From contig JAJFHC010000187.1 in the NCBI GenBank assembly GCA_021775835.1, forward strand, positions 1-22,121: DNA of 22,121 nt, written 5' to 3'. The translations under genes and the position numbers were made by a program. The DNA is from Hyphomicrobiales bacterium. Its GTDB lineage: Bacteria; Pseudomonadota; Alphaproteobacteria; Rhizobiales; JAJFHC01. Of this stretch, positions 7,310 to 14,957 are shown piece after piece. Below the pieces are notes generated by a model. It saw only the letters and a program-made list of their open reading frames with translations, searched no databases and was not told the origin of the DNA. Position 1 is the first letter of the stretch; the number at the start of each line of letters is the position of its first letter.

Positions 7310-8054
7310 TGAGTTGCTCTCCCAGATAGACCGCACGCACCTGGGCGTCCTGGGCGATATCCTGAGGGCTCCCCTCGGTCAGCACTTCACCGCCGACCAG
7401 GACAGTAATCCGGTTGGCAAACCGGAACACGACATCCATGTCGTGTTCGATGATGAGAACTGAAATGTCGTCGGACAACTGTCCAATCACATCGAGGATC
7501 AGATGGCTCTCCTCCGACGGCACACCGGCGGCGGGTTCATCGAGCAGGAGGACACGCGGTTTCTGGCCAAGCGTAATGGCGATCTCCACCAGTCGCTGGC
7601 GGCCATAGGGAAGTTGCCTGATTTCGGTGAACGCGTCGCCATCGAGCTTGAGCGTTTCGAGCAAGGACATGGCCTCGTCGGTGACGTGGGTGGCGCGGCT
7701 CATCGGGGTGACGGCGTTACGCACGGCACCGGTTCGCTCTGCCACCGACATGACGACATTTTCCAGTACGGTCAGTTTGCGGAAAAGCTGATTGATCTGA
7801 AAGGTTCGGGCAACGCCACGCTTGACCCGCTGCTCTTCCGCAAGACCAGAGATTTCCTCACCGTGAAGCCTGATCGATCCGGCATTGGGCTGCAATACAC
7901 CGGTAATCAGGTTGATCAGAGTTGTCTTGCCGGCCCCGTTCGGGCCGATCAGCGCGTGACGTGCGCCGGTCTCAAGGGTCAGCGACACATCACGGGTGAC
8001 CTGCAGCGCACCGAAGTTCTTCTGCAGATTCTCGATAACGAGCGCCGCCGTCAT
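7302..8054 (-). CDS. livG: ABC transporter ATP-binding protein, LivG-type
   Basis: First ATPase of the importer, 250 residues, the normal LivG length. Walker A is GPNGAGKTT (37-45). The signature region has the LivG-type form LPYGRQR (148-154) in place of LSGGQ. Walker B is LLLDEPAAG (169-177), and the C-terminal region has IIEHDMDVVF, which contains the switch His. The ATG at 8054 overlaps the livM stop by four bases (ATGA) and the 3' end overlaps livF by eight. LivG hydrolyses ATP with LivF to drive uptake. Specificity resides in the binding protein, not here. Confidence 0.95.
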   Translation of the reverse strand: MTAALVIENLQKNFGALQVTRDVSLTLETGARHALIGPNGAGKTTLINLITGVLQPNAGSIRLHGEEISGLAEEQRVKRGVARTFQINQLFRKLTVLENVVMSVAERTGAVRNAVTPMSRATHVTDEAMSLLETLKLDGDAFTEIRQLPYGRQRLVEIAITLGQKPRVLLLDEPAAGVPSEESHLILDVIGQLSDDISVLIIEHDMDVVFRFANRITVLVGGEVLTEGSPQDIAQDAQVRAVYLGEQLNV

Positions 8055-9055
8055 GGTGTCGGCCTCCGAAACACGGCAATCAATCTGTCGAATGCACCGA
8101 TCAGGCCACCCTTGAAGAAAAGGACGACCACAACCAGGAGCAAGCCGACGCCGAATTCCCAGAACTCTGGGCTGAGTTTGGCCAGTTCATCTTCGAGGAT
8201 CATGTAGACTGCGGCACCGACAAATGCGCCGTAGAGTCTTCCGGTGCCTCCCAGAACAAGCATGATCAGCACTGTGCCGGAACGTGCGAAACTGAGCACG
8301 TCGAGGGTCACATAGGCATTGGACTGGGCAAACAGGCCGCCGGCAATGCCGGCCATCGCCGCGGAAATCGTGTAGATGGTCACCAGGCGCCAATGCACCG
8401 GCGCGCCGATGGCCGTCATTCTCTGGCGGTTTTCATGAATGCCGACCAAACCGCGTCCAAAGGACGAATGGGCGATCCTGCGGGAGATCAGAAAACAAAT
8501 GAACAGAACAGCCAGGCAATACCAGTAATAATTGTGGCCCCACAGATCGTTTTCGAAAGCGCCGAACAGGGGCCATATGGATATCCCGAGAAGGCCGTCG
8601 AACCCCCCGGTCCAGACTTCCGCCGCGTTAGCTGCTTCCTGCAAAAGTATGGCCGTCGCCAGCGTCAACATGAGCAACGTAAGCCCGTGGTATCGCAACA
8701 GGACCCAGCCCGAGACAAACCCGATTGCTCCCCCCACGAGACCGCCGAACAACAGTCCCGAAAAAGGTTCCCCCCACCCCAGATGTGCCGAAAGCATGCC
8801 GGTGGCGTAGGCACCGGCGCCGAAATACGCCGCGTGTCCCAGAGTGATGATTCCGGCATAACCCAGAATGAGGTCGAGCGAGAGTGCAAAAATGATCGAT
8901 ATGACGATCTGGGTTCCCAGTGCCATGTAGTCCGGCAGCACCAGAAAGGCACCTACGGCCACAATCCAGGGCAAGGCCTCGATGGGGCGCCAGCGTTCAC
9001 GACGCTTGAGAAAGTCATGGGCGGATCGATATGGGGAACCTGTAGTATCGGTCAT
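8051..9055 (-). CDS. livM: ABC transporter permease, LivM-type
   Basis: A 334-residue inner-membrane permease with about ten hydrophobic segments after a short polar N-terminus that contains RRERWRP. It shows the LivM family blocks LILGYAGIITLGHAAYFGAGAY (about 64-85), the IAHSSFGRGLVGIHENRQRMTAIG coupling loop (about 214-237) and GGTGRLYGAFVGAAV (about 289-303). The N-terminus is slightly longer than the minimum for the family but the ATG at 9055 overlaps the livH stop by ATGA, so it is well supported. It pairs with LivH to form the channel. Confidence 0.94.
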   Translation of the reverse strand: MTDTTGSPYRSAHDFLKRRERWRPIEALPWIVAVGAFLVLPDYMALGTQIVISIIFALSLDLILGYAGIITLGHAAYFGAGAYATGMLSAHLGWGEPFSGLLFGGLVGGAIGFVSGWVLLRYHGLTLLMLTLATAILLQEAANAAEVWTGGFDGLLGISIWPLFGAFENDLWGHNYYWYCLAVLFICFLISRRIAHSSFGRGLVGIHENRQRMTAIGAPVHWRLVTIYTISAAMAGIAGGLFAQSNAYVTLDVLSFARSGTVLIMLVLGGTGRLYGAFVGAAVYMILEDELAKLSPEFWEFGVGLLLVVVVLFFKGGLIGAFDRLIAVFRRPTP

Positions 9056-9927
9056 AGCGATCTACCGAACAGGCCCTCGGGCTTTGCCAGAAGAATGGAT
9101 ATCGCCACGGCGTAGATGAAGAAGGCACCGCCGTCCGGCCAGAGATACTTGCCCGCCGTGTCGATTATGCCGAGCACGAGAGCTGCGACGAACGCTCCGC
9201 GTATGCTGCCCAGCCCTCCAACGGCCACGACGATCAGAAAGAAGACCAGGTAGCCGATTGCGAAAGTCGGAGAAAGCCCGACGATTTCAATCGCCAGACC
9301 ACCGCCAACGGCCGCCAGACCGCTGCCCAGGGCAAAAGCGATTACGAACAACCTGTCGACATCGATGCCGATGGATTGCGCCATGCGGCGGTTGTCGACC
9401 GCGGCCCTGATCTTGGCGCCGGTGATCGTGCGCTCAAAACCGTACCAGAGAGCAACAATCATCAAGAAGCCAACGACAATCGTAAATGTCCGGTAAGCGG
9501 GAAACAGTCCTATTCCCAGATCCACCTGTCCTGTCAGGAAAGCCGGCACGACAATGCTGGGGGGTGTCGGTCCATAGACGAATGTGACGCCGGCCGTGGC
9601 CATGAACACAAGCCCGATGCTCAGCAATACCTGGTCGAGTTCATGGGCCTTATAGAGCCGGCGGTAGAGAAGACGCTCAAACGGCACGCTGACCGCGGCG
9701 ATGATCACGAAAGCCAGCAACAGTCCCAGTAGAAACGGCACGTCGAACCGGTTCATCAAGGTGACGAGCACATACCCCCCGGCCATGGCAAATGCGCCGT
9801 GAGCCAGGTTCGCGAACCCCATGAGACCCATGGTGATCGACAGACCCACAGATACGATAAACAGCAACATCGCATAGGCCACCCCATCGAACAGGATGCT
9901 CAGAGCCACCGTTAACGTCTGCTGCAT
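9052..9927 (-). CDS. livH: ABC transporter permease, LivH-type
   Basis: A 291-residue permease with about eight hydrophobic segments and the LivH blocks SITMGLMGFANLAHGAFAMAG (N-terminal third), IRAAVDNRRMAQSIGIDVDRLF (coupling loop) and VGGLGSIRGAFVAAL. I choose ATG 9927 with GGCGG about 10 bases upstream. An in-frame TTG at 9945 would add six residues and lacks a ribosome site. The gene is separated from the upstream binding-protein gene by a space holding a very stable hairpin. That hairpin probably lowers permease expression relative to the binding protein. Confidence 0.92.
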   Translation of the reverse strand: MQQTLTVALSILFDGVAYAMLLFIVSVGLSITMGLMGFANLAHGAFAMAGGYVLVTLMNRFDVPFLLGLLLAFVIIAAVSVPFERLLYRRLYKAHELDQVLLSIGLVFMATAGVTFVYGPTPPSIVVPAFLTGQVDLGIGLFPAYRTFTIVVGFLMIVALWYGFERTITGAKIRAAVDNRRMAQSIGIDVDRLFVIAFALGSGLAAVGGGLAIEIVGLSPTFAIGYLVFFLIVVAVGGLGSIRGAFVAALVLGIIDTAGKYLWPDGGAFFIYAVAISILLAKPEGLFGRSL

Positions 9928-9952
9928 GGTTTCTGTTACCGCCAAACGAACA

Positions 9953-9987
9953 AGCGGCCCTCGCGGGATTGCACCGTGAGGGCCGCT
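9953..9987 (-). terminator. Intercistronic hairpin between binding-protein and permease genes (attenuating terminator or mRNA stabiliser)
   Basis: AGCGGCCCTC (9953-9962) pairs perfectly with GAGGGCCGCT (9978-9987). Pairing continues inward four more base pairs, one of them G-T, leaving a 7-nt loop. It lies 15 bases after the livK stop on the minus strand. It is followed on that strand by TTGTTCGTTT, which is T-rich but interrupted. Hairpins at this place are known from other binding-protein operons, where they let the periplasmic protein be made in excess over the permease. Partial termination or 3'-end protection would both fit. Confidence 0.8.
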
Positions 9988-10002
9988 AAGCCGTGTGTGA
10001 TC

Positions 10003-11202
10003 TTACTTGCACTTGCCGATCTTGAGGGCCTTGCAAGGGTCCTTGACCTGCGGGATCGTGTCGATCACTTCAATCATCAACTTCCCATCCTTGGCCACGA
10101 CTTTGTGCACGTTTGAATCCTGAATGATGTCCCGGGTTTCGGGGTCAATCGTGATCTTGCCACGCGGGCTGTCGTAACTCCATCCCGACAGCGCCTTCAT
10201 GGTGCCTTCTGCAGAAATCTTGCCGCCCTGCACTGTTATGGCATGAGCGATTGCCGCCATGCCGTCATATCCGGCAACGCCCATGAAATCCGGCGTTGTG
10301 TCGGCGCCATAGGACTCTTTCCACGCCTTGACGAAAGCCTGATTGGCCGGTGTCTTGTAGTCTGCCGAATAGTGATGGACCGTGATCATGCCATCGGCAT
10401 CGGCCCCCATGGACTGGAGTTTCGTATCCTGGGTGATGTCACCGGGACCTATCAGTTTGATGCCACCGTCTTTCATGCCGAGCGTGGAAAACGTCTTGAT
10501 CACGGCAACGGAGTGATTGCCGGCAGGCACGAATACGTAAAAGCAGTCGGGTTTTGCATTCTTGACCCGCTGGAAGAACGGCGTGAAGTCAGGAACTTCG
10601 CGGGGTCCGCCCATGGGGATTGCTTCAAGAACCTTGCCGCCGGCTTCCTCGAAACCGGTGGTGAAGGCGTTGCGGCTGTCCTTTCCCGGAGGATAGTCGG
10701 TGAACCCGATTGCGGCTGTCTTGCAGCCAAGCTTTTCGTTGGCATATTTGCCCATCGGATAACCGGCGTGCCACATGGTGAAGGACACGCGCGCGATATA
10801 GGGCGACAGGCTCGGAATCCAGGCCGTGCCGGCATTCATGATGATCATGGGTACCTTGCCCTGGGTGGCCAGGGGCGCACTCGCCATGGCGTTGGGCGAG
10901 AACACAAAACCGGTCAGAATGTCGACCTTGTCCCGGGTGATCAATTCCTTGACCGCGTTCTTGGCGATATCGCCACCGGGGCGTTTCGAGTCGCGCTTGA
11001 TGAGCTCGACCTTGTGACCGCCGAAGGCATCGGCGTTCTGCTTCATGAACAGGTTCATGCCCCGGTCAATCTGCTCTCCGAATTGGGCAGCGCCGCCCGA
11101 ATATGTCAGCACAACACCGATTTTCACGGTTTCGGCGCCGGCACTGCCGGCCCCCAACACAAGTGCGGCAGCAAGTGCGCCAGCCCAGTTTCTCATTCGC
11201 AT
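10003..11202 (-). CDS. livK: Periplasmic substrate-binding protein, LivK/aromatic-acid-binding type
   Basis: A 399-residue type I periplasmic binding protein (Peripla_BP_6 family). Residues 1-23 form a signal peptide: MRMRN, a hydrophobic ALAAALVLGAG core, then SAGAE with cleavage likely after AGA. The mature protein starts TVKIGVVLTYSGGAAQFGEQ, the typical first strand and ligand loop. Later blocks include KVELIKRDSKRPGG, DILTGFVFSPNAMASAPLA and FMGVAGYDGMAAIAHAI. GGAGG lies 7 bases before ATG 11202; a second ATG at 11196 is also usable. The C-terminus has two cysteines (DPCKALKIGKC) that could form a disulfide. It is the specificity subunit of the importer. Genomic context suggests an aromatic acid ligand, not leucine, but this is inference. 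Confidence 0.9.
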   Translation of the reverse strand: MRMRNWAGALAAALVLGAGSAGAETVKIGVVLTYSGGAAQFGEQIDRGMNLFMKQNADAFGGHKVELIKRDSKRPGGDIAKNAVKELITRDKVDILTGFVFSPNAMASAPLATQGKVPMIIMNAGTAWIPSLSPYIARVSFTMWHAGYPMGKYANEKLGCKTAAIGFTDYPPGKDSRNAFTTGFEEAGGKVLEAIPMGGPREVPDFTPFFQRVKNAKPDCFYVFVPAGNHSVAVIKTFSTLGMKDGGIKLIGPGDITQDTKLQSMGADADGMITVHHYSADYKTPANQAFVKAWKESYGADTTPDFMGVAGYDGMAAIAHAITVQGGKISAEGTMKALSGWSYDSPRGKITIDPETRDIIQDSNVHKVVAKDGKLMIEVIDTIPQVKDPCKALKIGKCK

Positions 11203-11308
11203 GGTAATTCCTCCCTTATGGTGCCCACCGGTCTGTCTGCCGGTGACGGTCACACGTTTCATGGTGCCGCAACGTTCGGTTGCATCCTAAACCACGGACA
11301 TTGCGTGC

Positions 11309-11374
11309 AGTATATGAATGCCCGGTGGTGAAGTGCCAGTAATATTGTTGAAAACGGAATTTTTCATTTATGAA
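11309..11374 (-). promoter_or_regulatory. Possible promoter/operator region upstream of the binding-protein gene
   Basis: The 186 bases between the hydroxylase stop and livK are AT-richer than their surroundings. They contain a minus-strand TATACT (11314-11309) without a good -35, and an inverted repeat TTCAT-TT-ATGAA at 11363-11374. Either could belong to an internal promoter that lets the transporter be expressed apart from the catabolic genes. The evidence is only short motifs. Confidence 0.25.
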
Positions 11375-11388
11375 TATCTGAACGGTTC

Positions 11389-13026
11389 TCATGGCTGAAA
11401 TGACCGCTGTTTGGCGGCACCGGATAACTCGTTTGCCGACGCATTTGCAAAAAACCGATCCAGTTTTTCCGGATTTTGTTCCATTTCATTTGCCGTCGAA
11501 ACAGCCGCGACGTATCGGTCGGGGCGGATGACCAGGACGGCGTCCCGGGCGCCTCCCAGGAAACGGCCTATGGCACCCTGAGCATCGCGATAAACGTTCT
11601 GGTATTCCTTGACGTCGGCCAGTGTATCCCTGGGAACGATCCCTATAACCGTCCCGGTGCCGGCCATACTGCCTGGAGAAGCAATGCTGTCAATGACCCT
11701 TCCGGGAGATTGGCCGAACACCAGCAGGACCATCTTGTTTCCCAGAAGGTGATCGAGCAGCATGTGTTTGCGGTCAACGCCTTCGACCATAGGTTGAGGT
11801 ATCATGCGCCCGACCATTCGGTGAGCCTGGGCGACGCCGTTGAGAAGAAAGCCTTCCCGGTAGTATGGTTTGGGCTTGAAGCGCATCTGGGTCACGTATC
11901 GGGCCGCCGGGGGACAAACCCTCATGGCCCTGAAGAATGCTTGTTGAAGCATCGCGTTCAGCGTCGACCCCGGAACCATCACCCGGCCGATCGTCAATGC
12001 CAGGTCGATCAGGGCACGGGCGTGAGGAATGCGTTCGGTTTCATAGGAGTCCATTAACGAATCCGGCAAGGTCCGGTTGACGACGGCCGCAAGCTTCCAG
12101 GCGAGATTGTGGGCATCGCGGATGCCGCTGTTCATGCCCTGGCCGGCAAACGGCGGTGTCAGATGCGCCGCATCGCCGGCAAGGAACACGCGGTCCTTGC
12201 GCCAGCGTGACGCGATACGGGCATGGAATGTGTAAACCTGCTTCCTGACGATGGGCGCATTGCCGTCGGGACCATGGGCTGCAACCAGCGAACGGGCAAA
12301 CTCTTCCGACTCGGCGTCTTCATCGCTTTCATCGTCACGGAGTTTGAATTCGAACCGCCTCGACCGGTATGGCCCCGGCAATGAAATAGCGGGACGGGCG
12401 GGGTTGGAGAACACCCTTGTGTGGCGGAAATCGTCTGCGGTTTGCAGCAGGTCCACAATCAGCCAACGCTGCTCGAAGCTTGTGCCTTCCATCTCAGAAC
12501 CGATCGCGGTCCGGATACTGCTGCGCCCTCCATCGCAGGCGACCAGCCAGTCCGACGTCAGATTCAGTGTCTCCCCGGACGGTTGTCTTATCGTCAGATG
12601 CACGCCTTCCGGTGCCTGTTGGAACTCGTCAAGTTGATGGGAGAAAAGGACCGTGACGTGTTCAAAACGGTCAAGCCCGCGGCTGAGCGTGGCTTCCAGC
12701 CGAGGTTGGTGGAAGGCATTGCGCCGGGGATAGCCGAAGTCCCGGGCGTCGGGCTCGACCTTGGCGAAACAACGGCCGCTGGTATCGAAGTAGTGCGACC
12801 CGTAGTCGAGCATGACATCGGCCAGAATCTCTTCCACCAGCCCCGCCGCCTGCATTGTGCGCAGGGATTCGTCATCGATCGATACGGCACGTGGTTCGCT
12901 CACTGTGGCTTCGTTACGCTCTATCAGCACGGTCCTGATGCCGACGAGACCCAACAGGTTTGCCAGGGTAAGACCGGTCGGACCCGCCCCGATGATTGCG
13001 ACCGAGTGGTGTTGGTTCCCGGTCAT
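11389..13026 (-). CDS. FAD-dependent aromatic hydroxylase, MhpA-like (3-(3-hydroxyphenyl)propionate hydroxylase family)
   Basis: A 545-residue cytoplasmic flavoprotein monooxygenase that would use NAD(P)H and oxygen to add a hydroxyl group to a phenolic ring. Motifs in order: AIIGAGPTGLTLANLLG (10-26, GxGxxG) with the acidic end of the second strand at IER, ACDGGRSSIR (163-172, DG motif), and FLAGDAAHLTPPFAGQGMNSG (281-301, GD motif). Length and the PPFAGQGMNSGIRDAHNLAWKL run fit MhpA and related phenol hydroxylases. AGGG lies 9 bases before ATG 13026. It lies between the IclR regulator and the transporter. The nearby extradiol dioxygenase would cleave the catechol it makes. The precise substrate is unknown. 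Confidence 0.88.
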   Translation of the reverse strand: MTGNQHHSVAIIGAGPTGLTLANLLGLVGIRTVLIERNEATVSEPRAVSIDDESLRTMQAAGLVEEILADVMLDYGSHYFDTSGRCFAKVEPDARDFGYPRRNAFHQPRLEATLSRGLDRFEHVTVLFSHQLDEFQQAPEGVHLTIRQPSGETLNLTSDWLVACDGGRSSIRTAIGSEMEGTSFEQRWLIVDLLQTADDFRHTRVFSNPARPAISLPGPYRSRRFEFKLRDDESDEDAESEEFARSLVAAHGPDGNAPIVRKQVYTFHARIASRWRKDRVFLAGDAAHLTPPFAGQGMNSGIRDAHNLAWKLAAVVNRTLPDSLMDSYETERIPHARALIDLALTIGRVMVPGSTLNAMLQQAFFRAMRVCPPAARYVTQMRFKPKPYYREGFLLNGVAQAHRMVGRMIPQPMVEGVDRKHMLLDHLLGNKMVLLVFGQSPGRVIDSIASPGSMAGTGTVIGIVPRDTLADVKEYQNVYRDAQGAIGRFLGGARDAVLVIRPDRYVAAVSTANEMEQNPEKLDRFFANASANELSGAAKQRSFQP

Positions 13027-13059
13027 TTGTTACAACCCTGGTTGCCAAATACCCGCAAG

Positions 13060-13099
13060 GCGAGTGGACCCCGGATCGCGCTTCGCTTGTCCGGGAAAC
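13060..13099. repeat. Dispersed GC-rich intergenic repeat, copy 1
   Basis: This 40-bp segment (GCGAGTGGACCCCGG ... CGCTTCGC ... GTCCGGGAAAC) matches 34 of 40 bases with the segment at 20030-20069 in the same orientation. Both copies are intergenic. Short repeats with a CCCCGG...CTTCGC...GTCCGGG core are common between genes in alphaproteobacterial genomes. This copy lies in the 220-bp space between the IclR gene and the hydroxylase gene. Confidence 0.75.
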
Positions 13100-13140
13100 A
13101 AGTTCTAGACTGCCCCCCCAATACAAAATCGATTCCCGTT

Positions 13141-13159
13141 CGCCGGCCTTGAGCCGGCG
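13141..13159 (-). terminator. Stem-loop between the IclR gene and the hydroxylase gene
   Basis: CGCCGGC-CTTGA-GCCGGCG is a perfect 7-bp stem with a 5-nt loop, 88 bases after the IclR stop on the minus strand. It is followed on that strand by a moderately T-rich stretch (CGATTTTGTATT) but no clean T-run. It could end or attenuate transcription from the dioxygenase-FAH-iclR unit, leaving the hydroxylase to its own promoter. A terminator role is a guess based on position. Confidence 0.4.
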
Positions 13160-13246
13160 CCCATTGGCCTTTGCCAAAATCCTGGCCGTGGAAGCCTCTG
13201 GCGAAACTCAACAACCATCTGAAAAACCGCTCTTGCATGATATTCA

Positions 13247-14032
13247 TCAAGCAACATTCCGGGCTGGCCGGGTCATGACCGGTTCAAGCTGGCCGATCCG
13301 GATAGTCAGATCCATGGCAGCCGCCATCGTCAGATCTGCCAATCGAGTGGTTTCGGTCGGCGACACGGTGTCGGTTGCCGTCACGACACTCAGACTGCCC
13401 AGAACGGCACCGTCGCGATCGAACACAGGGGCCGCAACACCCATGCAGCCCGGATCGATCTCGGCCCGTGCTACGCAGTGACCCTCCCGCCTGAGTTCCT
13501 TGAGTAGCGCCAGAAAATCCACCCAGTCGTCAACTTCGAATCCGGTGTGAATGTCTTCCCGGTGACGCTCGTAGAGCCGCCGCAATGTGCGCCGCGGCAG
13601 GTGGCTGAGAATGATCTTTGACGTGGCGCCCTTGAACATGGACATGGGCCGGCCGCGTTCGTAGCTGATGCGGGGCGGGTTTTCTCCCAGGACTTCGAGC
13701 ACGCACATGACGGTTTCCCGGTAGAGACGGCTCAGGAATGTCATTGTGTTCGGTCCGCAATCGGTTTGCAGGGCCTGCAACAAGGGTTTGGCTGCCGACA
13801 ACATCGGATCGCTGAGACGAATGAGCCGGTCGAATTCGATGATGGCCGGCCCCAGACGGTACCCGTCACCATGAACAGGGTCCAGAAGCCCGGCAGCGCA
13901 CAGGCTGCGGACATAGCGGTAGGCCGTGCTGGTCGACACGCCGAGCGTGGCGGCTATGGCTTCCACGCTCCAGACTGTCTTGTGTTCTTCGAACAGCTGA
14001 AGAATACCCAGAAGGCGATCTGCACTGCTCAC
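13247..14032 (-). CDS. IclR-family transcriptional regulator
   Basis: A 261-residue regulator. The N-terminal winged helix-turn-helix spans about residues 3-62 (SADRLLGILQLF, then SVEAIAATLGVSTSTAYRYVRSL). The IclR effector domain covers about 75-250, with the family blocks YRETVMCVLEV, RGRPMSMFKGATSKIILSHLP, CVARAEIDPGCMGVAAPVFD and VLGSLSVV. I start at GTG 14032, which has a GGAAGAAAGG stretch upstream and gives the standard family N-terminus. The frame stays open to 14095 but would then overlap the FAH gene. IclR regulators typically control adjacent aromatic catabolic genes with a pathway compound as effector; this one is embedded in such a cluster. Confidence 0.9.
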   Translation of the reverse strand: MSSADRLLGILQLFEEHKTVWSVEAIAATLGVSTSTAYRYVRSLCAAGLLDPVHGDGYRLGPAIIEFDRLIRLSDPMLSAAKPLLQALQTDCGPNTMTFLSRLYRETVMCVLEVLGENPPRISYERGRPMSMFKGATSKIILSHLPRRTLRRLYERHREDIHTGFEVDDWVDFLALLKELRREGHCVARAEIDPGCMGVAAPVFDRDGAVLGSLSVVTATDTVSPTETTRLADLTMAAAMDLTIRIGQLEPVMTRPARNVA

Positions 14033-14060
14033 GAAACCAACCTTTCTTCCAAGCCAGGCT

Positions 14061-14912
14061 CTATTCGGGTTCGATGGTGTTGGCCAGAACTCCAATGCCG
14101 GAAATCTCGACCTCGACGCGGTCTCCCTGTTTCATGAAAACCTGGGGATTACGCTTGAAGCCGACACCGCCGGGGGTTCCTGTGACGATGACATCGCCGG
14201 GAACCAGCTCCGTGAAGCACGAGATGTAGTTGATCAGGACAGGGATCGAAAAGATCAGCATGTCGGTTGTGGCATTCTGCATGACCTCACCGTTGAGGCG
14301 TGTCGTCAATTCCAGGCTTGCTGGATCTGTCAGTTCATCGGCCGTCACCATCCACGGCCCGAAGGGGCCGGTGGCGGGAAATGTCTTGCCCGGCGTGAAC
14401 TGATGAGTATGGCGCTGCCAGTCGCGCAAGGTGGCATCGTTGTAACAGGCATAACCCGCCACGTGGCCGAGTGCGTCGGCCTCGTCGATGTAGCGCCCGC
14501 GCCGCCCGATGATCACCGCCATCTCGCCCTCATAATCGAGCTTGTCTGAAACACGGGGGATCAGGATCGGTTCATCGTGTCCGATCTGACTGTTCGCAAA
14601 CCGGGTAAAGAGCACCGGATGTTCGGTCTTGTCCCGCCCGGTTTCCTTGCGGTGCATTTCATAGTTAAGGCCGACACAGACAATCTTGTCGGGATTGGGG
14701 ATCACCGGTTTGAGAGTGACATCAGAGATCTTGTGTGACGGGGCGCCTGCAAGATCCGCTGCACCGATCAACGCCGCCGGATCGCCGGCTTCGATCAACG
14801 ACCGCAGATCCGTGATGCTGTCTCCCAGCCGTCCGGCCAGGTCGATGATGATGTCTCCGTCGACCATGCCGAACGAGGTTGTGGAGCCGATGGTGTAGGT
14901 TGCGAGCTTCAT
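14061..14912 (-). CDS. Fumarylacetoacetate hydrolase (FAH)-family protein
   Basis: A 283-residue enzyme of the FAH superfamily (acylpyruvate hydrolases, hydroxyheptadienedioate isomerases, MhpD-type hydratases). The N-terminal part is MKLATYTIGS...; the FAH domain begins with KIVCVGLNYEMHRKETG (76-92). The metal ligands are visible as E128-G-E130 in LDYEGEMAVIIG and D159 in CYNDATLRDWQR. K176 follows in GKTFPATGPFGPW, and TGTPGGVGF (244-252) closes the site. ATG 14912 is preceded by AAAGG; the open frame upstream to 14957 has no ribosome site. It lies 45 bases after the extradiol dioxygenase and would act on its ring-cleavage product. Hydrolase, isomerase and hydratase activity cannot be told apart by sequence reading. 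Confidence 0.88.
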   Translation of the reverse strand: MKLATYTIGSTTSFGMVDGDIIIDLAGRLGDSITDLRSLIEAGDPAALIGAADLAGAPSHKISDVTLKPVIPNPDKIVCVGLNYEMHRKETGRDKTEHPVLFTRFANSQIGHDEPILIPRVSDKLDYEGEMAVIIGRRGRYIDEADALGHVAGYACYNDATLRDWQRHTHQFTPGKTFPATGPFGPWMVTADELTDPASLELTTRLNGEVMQNATTDMLIFSIPVLINYISCFTELVPGDVIVTGTPGGVGFKRNPQVFMKQGDRVEVEISGIGVLANTIEPE

Positions 14913-14957
14913 GGGTTTGAGGCCTTTCGAATGAACTTCAGGTTTGATTGCGCTCAA

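Noticed and set aside
6428..7312. Plus-strand open frame of 294 codons opposite livF
   Set aside because: It is antisense to livF and to the start of the flavoprotein gene, both of which have full motifs. It has no ribosome site or domain.
10243..11331. Plus-strand open frame of 362 codons opposite the binding-protein gene
   Set aside because: The opposite strand encodes a clear periplasmic binding protein with signal peptide and ribosome site. The antisense translation has no recognisable domain.
11320..11340. Sigma-54 promoter (TGGCAC on the minus strand)
   Set aside because: TGGCAC is present but the required GC of the -12 element is not at the fixed distance.
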